55,374 nt of DNA from a virus. Shown here piece after piece: positions 7,777 to 13,360 of the stretch; position 1 is the stretch's first letter, and every line of letters begins with the position of its first letter. Position numbers and translations under genes: made by a program. The stretch is from IMG/VR virus record IMGVR_UViG_3300005529_001081, positions 1-55,374 of that record; one strand, written 5' to 3'. A model generated the notes under the pieces. It saw only the letters and a program-made list of their open reading frames with translations, did not search any database and was not told the origin of the DNA.

Positions 7777-8915
7777 GACCCCTCTTCCACGATGAACTCC
7801 ACGCGCTGCACGCCGATCCCGAGATGGACAGCGGCGGCACGGATCTGGCCCGTGAATATTTCGCGGATATAATCCGCGGTCACTTGCTGCGGAACGCGAA
7901 TTGTTAGCACTGCACGCTCGTGCGAGCTGAAGGCGGTTTGCAGCAACCAGTTGCTGTATTCGGTCTCCGAAACCATTCGCTTCAGTTCGGCGCGGATTCG
8001 TGACCAGGGGCTCGACGAATCCTCCGGCTCAGCTTTGAAATTCTTCTTCTCTGCCGTAGCTTCCTGCTTCGGAGAAGGCGAAAGCACTTGCACCGCGGCG
8101 GCATATCCGTCGCGCGCCTCTTTCGCCAGCTTCGGGAAAAGGCCGCTTTGAACGCTGTGCCGGTCACGCCGGACGCGATTTCGTACGACCCCCATGAAAT
8201 GTTCAATGGGAGTCGGCCCCAGCTCGGCGGCGACGTCGTTGAGTAGCTTCTCATCAGGGACTTTGCCGAGGCCAAGATGGACGAACACCGGCGTCAAGGC
8301 TTCCCTGAGCTTCGGAACCAACACCGATACTGGAGTATCGGGGGTGGCCTTTAACCTGATGGAAACACTCAGACCATCGTCAGATATGGACTCGCTTACC
8401 CGAACCGATTCAGGAGCGTCGTATGTCACCGGAAGCTCGCCGCGCTCGACGATCGAACGAGGCAGCGAAACAACTACCGGAGCGGATGGCGTCCGCGACT
8501 TGTATTCCTGGCGGTCTAACGTCTTGGGCTCGAGCTTCGGAGCGGAGCGAAATTTTTCCACCAGAGCACGATACTCAAGACTGCGGCCCACGTCTCCGCG
8601 GGATTGGATAAGACCCAGCTCGTCCTCGAGCTGCCCGAGCGCCTTACGAACGCCGATGGCCGAAGCCGCGCACTCCTCCGCCAGCTCTGTGATCTCAAGC
8701 CTGGCCCAGTCTTGGTGTCCATCCGGAGATCCCCAGGTGTTCCGGAGAATAATCCCGACGATTTTGTAAGGAAGTCCGTCCAACCGCGCAGGAAGGAAAT
8801 CGAAATAATCGTTGGGTATCGAGGACCATCCGCCGCGAACCTTTGGGGATCTGCCACCGTTTTCGGAGCCGGCCTGCACGACGGATTTGCGCGCGGGAGC
8901 TGGTGCGGCGGCCAT
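7773..8915 (-). CDS. Putative replication initiator with DnaA-domain-I-like C-terminus
   Basis: A 380-residue protein; the start at 8915 forms a TAATG overlap with the upstream gene. Residues about 30-130 (IPNDYFDFLPARLDGLPYKIVGIILRNTWG then RLEITELAEECAASAIGVRKAL) look like the winged-helix N-terminus of phage replication proteins. The last 75 residues, W--I-AELKRMVSETEYSNWL ... LTIRVPQQVTADYIREIF, match DnaA domain I, the part that binds helicase or helicase loader. The AAA+ and DNA-binding domains of DnaA are absent. It would recruit the host helicase to the phage origin. A GATACTGGAGTATC palindrome lies inside the gene at 8326-8339. Confidence 0.7.
   Translation of the reverse strand: MAAAPAPARKSVVQAGSENGGRSPKVRGGWSSIPNDYFDFLPARLDGLPYKIVGIILRNTWGSPDGHQDWARLEITELAEECAASAIGVRKALGQLEDELGLIQSRGDVGRSLEYRALVEKFRSAPKLEPKTLDRQEYKSRTPSAPVVVSLPRSIVERGELPVTYDAPESVRVSESISDDGLSVSIRLKATPDTPVSVLVPKLREALTPVFVHLGLGKVPDEKLLNDVAAELGPTPIEHFMGVVRNRVRRDRHSVQSGLFPKLAKEARDGYAAAVQVLSPSPKQEATAEKKNFKAEPEDSSSPWSRIRAELKRMVSETEYSNWLLQTAFSSHERAVLTIRVPQQVTADYIREIFTGQIRAAAVHLGIGVQRVEFIVEEGS
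8326..8343. repeat. Copy of the GATACTGGAGTATC palindrome inside the replication gene
   Basis: GATACTGGAGTATCGGGG here is identical over 18 bases to the copy starting at 11385. On the coding strand it encodes Asp-Thr-Pro-Val-Ser. Phage origins often lie within the initiator gene, so this may be a binding site of the protein or of a regulator that acts at both places. Confidence 0.6.
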
Positions 8916-9145
8916 TAGCGTGTAGCTCCCGCGGCCGCAGTTCCGAGCGCGTTCGCCATCGCGGAAACCGCGGCTTTGTGATCGCGCTCCATCTGTGCTT
9001 CCAGCGCGACGCTCCAGTGCACCACGCCCCCAAAAACGCCGCTCGTGTCGGAGAAGCACAGATCGGTGATCTTCCGCCAGCCGCGATCCACAAGAAACTT
9101 TCCGATCGATTCGATGGTGATCTCTGGCGCCGAGCTCGGATGCAC
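8915..9145 (-). CDS. Hypothetical phage protein (76 aa)
   Basis: The start chosen is GTG at 9145 because AGGAGG stands 5 bases before it; an in-frame GTG at 9160 lacks a site. The product has an alpha-beta half (ITIESIGKFLVDRGWRKITDLCFSD) and an alanine-rich helical end. Family unknown. The stop overlaps the ATG of the replication gene (TAATG), so it is coupled to replication. Confidence 0.6.
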   Translation of the reverse strand: MHPSSAPEITIESIGKFLVDRGWRKITDLCFSDTSGVFGGVVHWSVALEAQMERDHKAAVSAMANALGTAAAGATR

Positions 9146-9193
9146 AAATCCCTCCTGCACTGATGGAGCACTTCCCGAGGCCCGCGATATAAA

Positions 9194-9712
9194 CTAGCGC
9201 GCGGCTCCGGCTTTTAACTGCTGCTGCCGGTTTCCCGGCTGTATTTCTGAAAACGGTTTCAGCTCGAGAACGTCCCGAGGGGCCAGGAGCCCTTCCTCAG
9301 AGGGACGGCGAAGCTTCGCCGCGACGGCGGCGTCACGCGCAAGGGACAAGAACATCGAGCTGTAAGCGAACCCAAGATTGGGGACCGCCTGAAAAACAAT
9401 TCGTTTGTATTCGGCAACCGCGGCGGCGCCGAGGGCGCGATCAATGCGCACCAGCTGGTAATCGTCGATGGGCCGGCCGTAGAGTTTTAGGAACAGCGAA
9501 TCGAGGAATTCGCGGAGCTCCACTATCCGGTAAATTTCCTGCGGAAGGGTGGCGCGCTCGGGATCGAGCCTGTCGGAATCCGGACTCCGCAGTCCATCGA
9601 GGATGCGCCAAGCGATGTAGGTGACGCCCATTCCGCCAATGATGATCGCGGCGATCGCGAGCCAGAACAGCGTCTCAACAAACACGGCCGACATCAGCAG
9701 ATCCTGCGTCAT
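9194..9712 (-). CDS. Membrane-anchored hypothetical protein (172 aa)
   Basis: Residues about 8-36 (SAVFVETLFWLAIAAIIIGGMGVTYIAW) are a transmembrane helix. The remaining cytoplasmic-type part is helical with a G-R-P-I-D-D-Y-Q-L-V motif. GGAGG lies 9 bases before the ATG. No family recognised. Next to another small membrane protein (4-base overlap), so they may form one membrane complex. Confidence 0.6.
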   Translation of the reverse strand: MTQDLLMSAVFVETLFWLAIAAIIIGGMGVTYIAWRILDGLRSPDSDRLDPERATLPQEIYRIVELREFLDSLFLKLYGRPIDDYQLVRIDRALGAAAVAEYKRIVFQAVPNLGFAYSSMFLSLARDAAVAAKLRRPSEEGLLAPRDVLELKPFSEIQPGNRQQQLKAGAAR

Positions 9713-9897
9713 GCGGCCTTCCTCCAGCTGCGTATGCTTCCACGCTCGTATCGCTTATTGGCGCGAGCGCGGTAGGTGGGCCGCGGGCGCCGGAGAGGCC
9801 GCACGAAAGCGATGGCCGCTGCGGCGAGCGACAATAGGACCGCGACGACCGCCAGCCAACGCGCCCAGCCGATCAGAAGATCGATTCCGCCGTTCAT
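9709..9897 (-). CDS. Small membrane protein (62 aa)
   Basis: One hydrophobic helix at residues about 6-33 (LLIGWARWLAVVAVLLSLAAAAIAFV) followed by a strongly basic tail (PLRRPRPTYRARANKRYERG). Positive-inside rule puts the tail in the cytoplasm. Function unknown; overlaps both neighbours by 4 bases. Confidence 0.55.
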   Translation of the reverse strand: MNGGIDLLIGWARWLAVVAVLLSLAAAAIAFVRPLRRPRPTYRARANKRYERGSIRSWRKAA

Positions 9898-10154
9898 GCG
9901 GCGACGTCTCCCTCCGGACGCACCGTCATTTCCCAGATGACCAGCTCGACCTCTTCGCGGCGCAGCTCGTACATGCGCGCCAGGTCTTTTTCCGGAACGC
10001 CGCGCGTGAAATCGCGATACAACCGCCGTTTGTTGTCGTGCAGCATGTTTACGAACGGGCGGATGCGAAGCCGAGCCATCGCCGGTTTCTTCCGAACGAG
10101 TTGCGGGCCCGCGGATCCGGGAACTGCGCTGCTAGGCGGTACGTTTGAGTTCAT
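9894..10154 (-). CDS. Small helix-turn-helix-like protein
   Basis: The second half (KRRLYRDFTRGVPEKDLARMYELRREEVELVIW) reads as a compact helix-turn-helix. The first 25 residues are proline-rich and may be untranslated: an internal ATG at 10079 with GGAAG 9 bases upstream would give a 61-residue protein (MARLRIRPF) and leave a normal gap. The long form overlaps the upstream gene by 23 bases. It may be a repressor or activator of this operon; DNA-binding role is inferred. Confidence 0.55.
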   Translation of the reverse strand: MNSNVPPSSAVPGSAGPQLVRKKPAMARLRIRPFVNMLHDNKRRLYRDFTRGVPEKDLARMYELRREEVELVIWEMTVRPEGDVAA

Positions 10155-10377
10155 CGGATTTTTGAGCTTCCAGTTCTAGGAGAGTTCTGGCTTTTGCGAG
10201 ACACGCCGCCGCAATGCGCGCAGATTTGGATTTTCCGTTCAGATACAGCCACACGGCCGTATCGCTGACGGGCGGATCAAGACCCTTGGCGATTTCACGA
10301 AACGAACCCGAATGCCGCTTGAGGATCTCGCGAACCTCTACCCGGCTTAGTTCCTTCGGTTGCGCTTGGCTGGCCAT
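10132..10377 (-). CDS. Cro/repressor-like HTH protein, first gene of leftward operon
   Basis: The 81-residue product has VREILKRHSGSFREIAKGLDPPVSDTAVWLYLNGKSKSARIAAACLAKA, a helix-turn-helix of the lambda-repressor/YdaS-like type with the recognition helix around S-D-T-A-V-W-L. It is the first gene after the leftward promoter at 10415-10442 and could bind the CTAG-containing operators beside it, acting as Cro or as the lysogeny repressor. No ribosome binding site is visible; the mRNA leader would be about 30 bases. Confidence 0.65.
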   Translation of the reverse strand: MASQAQPKELSRVEVREILKRHSGSFREIAKGLDPPVSDTAVWLYLNGKSKSARIAAACLAKARTLLELEAQKSDELKRTA

Positions 10378-10385
10378 GGCGTTAA

Positions 10386-10400
10386 AACTTAAAGCAAGTT
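10386..10400. promoter_or_regulatory. Inverted repeat in leader of leftward operon
   Basis: AACTT-AAAGC-AAGTT, a short dyad just before the first leftward gene. It falls between the predicted transcription start and the ATG, so it could be a regulator site or a weak RNA hairpin. Confidence 0.35.
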
Positions 10401-10412
10401 AAAGACAAGGAG

Positions 10413-10442
10413 ATGATATACCCTAGTGTCCTAGGAAGTCAA
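10413..10442 (-). promoter_or_regulatory. Leftward promoter overlapping operator
   Basis: Read on the minus strand: TTGACT (10442-10437), 16 bases, TATATC (10420-10415); an alternative -10, TATCAT, gives an 18-base spacer. The spacer contains the palindrome CCTAG-TGTC-CTAGG (10422-10435), so a protein bound there would block RNA polymerase. It would drive the whole leftward operon. Confidence 0.65.
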
Positions 10443-10474
10443 CAGGCATCACTGCTTGATACCTAGGTTGCTAG
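10422..10474. promoter_or_regulatory. Pair of inverted CTAG-N3-CCTAGG operators
   Basis: CTAGTGTCCTAGG at 10423-10435 and, on the opposite strand, CTAGCAACCTAGG at 10474-10462 share CTAG-N3-CCTAGG in inverted orientation, centres about 39 bases apart. They sit between two divergent genes encoding small DNA-binding proteins (10132-10377 and 10491-10808). This is the layout of a lambda-like immunity switch. CTAG is usually rare in bacterial DNA, so four CTAG sites in 53 bases stand out. Confidence 0.6.
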
Positions 10475-10490
10475 TGTAACCCGTTGATTC

Positions 10491-10808
10491 ATGGCCGAAA
10501 AAACTTTTGGCATTGACCTCGAAGAATCGCTCCACGAGCAGGCGAAGAAGCTCGCAATCGACCGCAAGGTGCCTGTGAAGCGGCTTTACGCCGAAGCCAT
10601 CGCAGCGCTTCTGGCCGCGCGCGCACCACACGTGCCAGAGAAACCGCGACCGGTGTCGCCCTTCGACCGTTGGCACAGGATGCTAGATGAGATCCTGGAA
10701 TCGGGCGATCGGGAAGCTATTTCCGCAGTCGAGCAGAATATCGTGGTCTTTCACCGCATCGTCGGAACAAGGACTACGACTGCGACGCTAAAGCGAAAGA
10801 GCCGCTGA
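10491..10808 (+). CDS. Ribbon-helix-helix-like regulator
   Basis: Residues 5-45 (TFGIDLEESLHEQAKKLAIDRKVPVKRLYAEAIAALL) have the beta-strand plus two-helix pattern of the Arc/MetJ ribbon-helix-helix fold. The C-terminal half (FDRWHRMLDEILESGDREAISAVEQNIVVFHRIV) is a separate helical segment. It starts 17 bases after the second CTAG operator and has no ribosome binding site, so it may be leaderless. Likely partner or rival of the HTH protein across the control region. Confidence 0.6.
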   Translation: MAEKTFGIDLEESLHEQAKKLAIDRKVPVKRLYAEAIAALLAARAPHVPEKPRPVSPFDRWHRMLDEILESGDREAISAVEQNIVVFHRIVGTRTTTATLKRKSR

Positions 10809-10833
10809 TTCACCGGTGGCGCACAAGGAGTGC

Positions 10834-11037
10834 ATGCTGGAAATCCTGATCTTCATCCTGAACGTAGCGTTTTATTTCTGGTTCGGAAAAACCATGAACT
10901 CGATCAACGAGCACCTTGCTAAGATCGAGGCGGAACAGTCCAAACAAACTCAGCTTCTAGCGTCAGCCGCCAACGATCTTGACCTGATCCGCGAGCAGGC
11001 TGCCAGTTCCCGTTCCCGATCCGTACCTCCGTACTAG
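10834..11037 (+). CDS. Small membrane protein with coiled coil
   Basis: The chosen ATG gives MLEILIFILNVAFYFWFGKT, a transmembrane helix at the very N-terminus, followed by a coiled coil (INEHLAKIEAEQSKQTQLLAS). AAGGAG lies only 3 bases before this ATG; an in-frame GTG at 10816 would add 6 residues. Family unknown. Such proteins in an immunity region sometimes act in superinfection exclusion; here that is a guess. Confidence 0.5.
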   Translation: MLEILIFILNVAFYFWFGKTMNSINEHLAKIEAEQSKQTQLLASAANDLDLIREQAASSRSRSVPPY

Positions 11038-11091
11038 GCGGCATGAGGCATTTCCCAAGGAATATCGCATAAATCGACGGATTGTCGTTTA

Positions 11092-11355
11092 GTGGCCTTT
11101 GGCATTCAATGGTCGATTGTGAACCTTTTCGTTGTGAGCAGCAGAGCCAAGGTCACAGTCAGTCAGAGCGACCTCGAGAACATCGTCAGCCTCGAAGCAC
11201 AGATCACTCGCCTTTCAGAACTCAGGGACCAGCTCGCCGAGCACGTCATGCGACGGTTGTCGGGCGGGGCGGAAATCGAGATCGGCCCGCGCACCGCCGA
11301 ATGCCGCGATGAATATCACGGATACGTAAGGACGCAGCGCCTGATCGTCCGCTGA
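11092..11355 (+). CDS. Small coiled-coil hypothetical protein
   Basis: The frame contains LENIVSLEAQITRLSELRDQLAEHVMRRLSGGAEIEIGPR, a convincing coiled coil followed by a short beta segment; small phage proteins with this pattern are common and of unknown role. The GTG start at 11092 is weak and GTG at 11119 is an alternative; no clear ribosome binding site. An overlapping frame (11082-11312) lacks protein-like character. Confidence 0.45.
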   Translation: MAFGIQWSIVNLFVVSSRAKVTVSQSDLENIVSLEAQITRLSELRDQLAEHVMRRLSGGAEIEIGPRTAECRDEYHGYVRTQRLIVR

Positions 11356-11384
11356 GGACGCAGGCCGCGGGGCCTACCTACCTG

Positions 11385-11445
11385 GATACTGGAGTATCGG
11401 GGTCACACTGATACTCCAGTATCGAAAAAGCGGTACCCGAGTATC
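11385..11445. repeat. Array of three GATACTGGAGTATC-type palindromes
   Basis: Copy 1 at 11385-11398 is GATACTGGAGTATC; copy 2 at 11410-11423 is its exact inverse GATACTCCAGTATC; copy 3 at 11432-11445, GGTACCCGAGTATC, matches 11 of 14 positions. Centres are 25 and 22 bases apart. A further exact copy is at 8326 in the replication gene. The spacing of about two helical turns suggests iterons or operators. An AT-rich stretch (TTAAATATTAA, about 11460) and a hairpin (ACTTCT/AGAAGT, 11484-11500) follow, as in many origins. Confidence 0.7.
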
Positions 11446-11576
11446 GGCCTTTCGAGCGATTAAATATTAAGGAAGAACACAACACTTCTACGAGAGAAGT
11501 ATTAGTGGGTGAGTGCGAGCGGCGCCGGGAAACCACCCACCCACATCCGGTATTCCAGGAGACGCAAAGGTAAAGA
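11446..11576. other. Origin-like or terminator-like spacer between convergent genes
   Basis: This gap holds an AT-rich core near 11460-11470, the hairpin ACTTCT-ACGAG-AGAAGT (11484-11500), and a second possible stem between GTGGGTG (11505-11511) and two CACCCAC copies (11534-11544). It separates the rightward gene ending at 11355 from the leftward recombinase ending at 11577, so transcription ends here from both sides. It may combine termination with an origin or partition site. Confidence 0.4.
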
Positions 11577-12176
11577 TCACCATTGGCCGGCAAGTCGCTG
11601 GCCGAGTTCGTCACGCCGTTTGTTGCGCACCTTGAGGTAGCGCATCGTGCTCCGTATATCGCGATGACCAAGGTGATCCTGGACTTCCTCGGCCGATGCT
11701 CTTTCTCCCAGCAGCGTTCCGGCCGAATGACGTAGACAATGGAAGTGGCGTTTGGATTCCGGAAGGCCTGCACGAGCTCCGTAGTGCTTCATGAGCTGGT
11801 CAAGCCTGCTCCTCGATACCGGCCGCCCACCTTGGCGAGACACAAACAGCGGTCCCGGCCCTGTTCCGCGGATCGCGATCCATTTCCGCAGCGCGCGCAC
11901 CTCGCGATCCGTCAGTAAATATTCTCCGGAGTTGCCGCCCTTCAGTCTCTCGATGTAGAGCCTCCTGGCAGTCATCCGCAGGCCCGAAACTTTTAGGCGG
12001 CCTACCTCGCTCGCGCGCAGCCCGCGGTGGAACGCGACCTCAAAGATCGCCAGGTCGCGGGGAGAGTCAATCGAGCGAAACAGCGCATCGAGCTCGTCTT
12101 CGTTCAGGTACTGCAGGTCTCGCCCGGAGTACTTTCGCGCGCGGGAAACGGGCGCTTTCCGCTTCTGTAAGTCCAT
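11577..12176 (-). CDS. Catalytic-domain-only tyrosine recombinase (recombinase 2)
   Basis: At 199 residues it holds only the catalytic domain, like FimB/FimE, with all catalytic residues: R54 (HRGLRASEVG), K79 (ERLKGGNS), H146-x-x-R149 (HFHCLRHSAG), H171 (DHLGHRD) and Y180 (TMRYLKV). The N-terminal core-binding domain of normal integrases is missing. It lies just downstream of a 28-bp palindrome (12196-12223) that has the 11-6-11 arrangement of Xer/dif-type sites, and of the Ku gene. It may invert or excise DNA at that site, resolve multimers, or simply be an old host-derived XerD-like gene. Confidence 0.85.
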   Translation of the reverse strand: MDLQKRKAPVSRARKYSGRDLQYLNEDELDALFRSIDSPRDLAIFEVAFHRGLRASEVGRLKVSGLRMTARRLYIERLKGGNSGEYLLTDREVRALRKWIAIRGTGPGPLFVSRQGGRPVSRSRLDQLMKHYGARAGLPESKRHFHCLRHSAGTLLGERASAEEVQDHLGHRDIRSTMRYLKVRNKRRDELGQRLAGQW

Positions 12177-12194
12177 TCATTTCAACATCGGTTC

Positions 12195-12224
12195 AGTTGG
12201 ACAGAATCTGCATTCTGTCCAACT
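12195..12224. repeat. Perfect palindrome, candidate recombinase site or operator
   Basis: AGTTGGACAGAAT (12195-12207), four bases, ATTCTGTCCAACT (12212-12224): 13-bp perfect arms. Counted as 11-bp arms it leaves a 6-bp centre (TCTGCA), the geometry of dif sites. It sits 19-48 bases upstream of the recombinase 2 start codon. It could be the crossover site or an operator controlling recombinase 2. Confidence 0.65.
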
Positions 12225-12287
12225 CGCGGGGTTTGCCGAACGTGTTTTGAACGGCTTAGCGGCGGCCGCGGAGGGCCTCCACTCGCA

Positions 12288-12302
12288 ATTCTGTCCAACT
12301 CG
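12288..12302. repeat. Direct repeat of one palindrome arm
   Basis: ATTCTGTCCAACTCG repeats 12212-12226 exactly, 76 bases away, just after the Ku stop codon. A degenerate arm (AGCTGGACAAAAC, 13091-13103) and a weaker one (GGTTGGAGAAGAT, near 13114-13126) occur in front of Ku. So the arm sequence brackets the Ku gene. Confidence 0.55.
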
Positions 12303-12308
12303 TGGAAT

Positions 12309-13052
12309 TCAGCCCCGGGCGGCAGTGCGCCGGCTCCGAGAGGGCTTCTCCCCGGCACCCAGGCCGGGTAGGGTACTCCCGGCGGCAGCTACCTTGGAAG
12401 CGATCAGGCGCTCCACGCGCTGCTGCTGGAGGTCGGGATAGTCCTGGTAGCCGAAATCGCCCGCGGCTCGTTTAAGCGCGCGCATCGCGGCCGTGATCTC
12501 CGATTCAGACGCTGCCTGTTCGTCGGTCCTGAACTCGTCGAGCGATCGCAGCTCATGGGAGAAGAAAAGCGTGTGAGCCACGATCCCCAATTTCCCGGCC
12601 CGGAAGATCATTGGACGCTCGCGGGAATAGAGCCTCATCAGCGCTATGCCCGCAAGCGACGTCCTACGGAGCGCACCGAAAAGAGCCGCGTAAGGTAGCT
12701 CGTCTTGCGCGGGCGCCACGTAGTAGGACGATTCAAACTGGGTCGGATCCATCTGCTCGAGCGGCACGAAACGAAGCTCGATCGAGTCGCCTGCGGCCGG
12801 AGCCAGGCTCTCGATTTCTTCTTCGGTGAGAGTAGCGAACTTGCCTTTCTCGTATTCGTAGCCTTTCACCAGCTCGGTGCGAGCGATCGGCTTGTCCTCG
12901 CCCTGGCAGTACAAGACCTGCTTCACGCGGGACAGGTCTGTGGCGTGGAGCTGATTGAAAGACGGATTCTCTCCCCGCGCTCCCGTCAGAATCCTGACTG
13001 CGACCGATCGGCCGCCGTAGACCAGTTGTCCCTTCCAGACCGGTGTGCCCAT
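12309..13052 (-). CDS. ku: Ku protein (non-homologous end joining)
   Basis: The 247-residue product matches bacterial Ku over its length: WKGQLVYGGRSVAVRI at the N-terminus, the core VKGYEYEKGKFATLTEEEIESLAP, DPTQFESSYYVAP and the beta-barrel end ERPMIFRAGKLGIVAHTLFF. The size is typical of bacterial Ku; the last 30 residues are basic. Ku homodimers ring DNA ends and recruit ligase LigD, which is not encoded here and would come from the host. A few actinobacteriophages carry Ku and use it for genome circularisation. AAAGG is about 7 bases before the ATG. Opposite in direction to the late operon, it is probably expressed early or in lysogeny. Confidence 0.93.
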   Translation of the reverse strand: MGTPVWKGQLVYGGRSVAVRILTGARGENPSFNQLHATDLSRVKQVLYCQGEDKPIARTELVKGYEYEKGKFATLTEEEIESLAPAAGDSIELRFVPLEQMDPTQFESSYYVAPAQDELPYAALFGALRRTSLAGIALMRLYSRERPMIFRAGKLGIVAHTLFFSHELRSLDEFRTDEQAASESEITAAMRALKRAAGDFGYQDYPDLQQQRVERLIASKVAAAGSTLPGLGAGEKPSRSRRTAARG

Positions 13053-13194
13053 ACCAGCCCTTTCGGCTCACGAGCAAATCCCTTCACTTGAGCTGGACAA
13101 AACGCTCTGACGCGGTTGGAGAAGATCCTTTTTCCTCCGAGATATTTAGGCCTCGAATTCGGGGCCATCGTGTCGGATTCCGCTGCCCGCTCCG

Positions 13195-13200
13195 TATAAT
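13195..13200 (+). promoter_or_regulatory. -10 element TATAAT
   Basis: A perfect -10 hexamer in GC-rich DNA, with transcription expected to start near 13207. No -35 consensus precedes it, which suggests activator-dependent expression or use of an alternative sigma factor. Confidence 0.5.
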
Positions 13201-13257
13201 CGGGTGCAAGTCAAAAGACGCAGATTCGAAGCACGTAGTTCTCCCACCTCTGTACCG

Positions 13258-13289
13258 GCGCCGGCCCTGCTAACCAGCGGGACCGGCGC
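13258..13289 (+). other. Stable leader hairpin
   Basis: GCGCCGGCCCTGCT and AGCGGGACCGGCGC pair over 14 positions with one mismatch and one G-U pair, loop AACC. No T-run directly follows, so it is better read as a leader RNA structure (regulatory, antitermination or stabilising) than as a terminator. Confidence 0.5.
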
Positions 13290-13360
13290 TCCCGCTTCAT
13301 TCCGCTCTTTTCTCTTCGCGTCGGCGCGGTTCCGGTCGACAAAACAAGGCGGGAGCAACC

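Larger units (their letters stand above)
13053..13360 (+). promoter_or_regulatory. Divergent control region and structured leader of rightward operon
   Basis: This 308-base gap has no convincing gene. It contains palindrome-arm-like sites near 13091 and 13114, a consensus -10 TATAAT at 13195-13200 (no good -35 at 17 or 18 bases: GTCGGA/TGTCGG), and a 14-bp stem-loop at 13258-13289 within a leader of about 150 bases before the TTG start at 13361. A pyrimidine-rich tract (TCTTTTCTCTTC) follows the hairpin. A phage-specific activator may replace the missing -35. Confidence 0.5.

Noticed and set aside
11082-11312. Alternative frame to the small coiled-coil protein
   Set aside because: Histidine/arginine/serine-biased with no helix pattern, whereas the frame at 11092 gives a coiled coil.
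12195-12224. Palindrome as a telomere (protelomerase) site of a linear plasmid-prophage
   Set aside because: The nearby recombinase has only 199 residues and no protelomerase-like extra domains; N15-type enzymes are over 400 residues. The 30-bp size is possible but other support is lacking.
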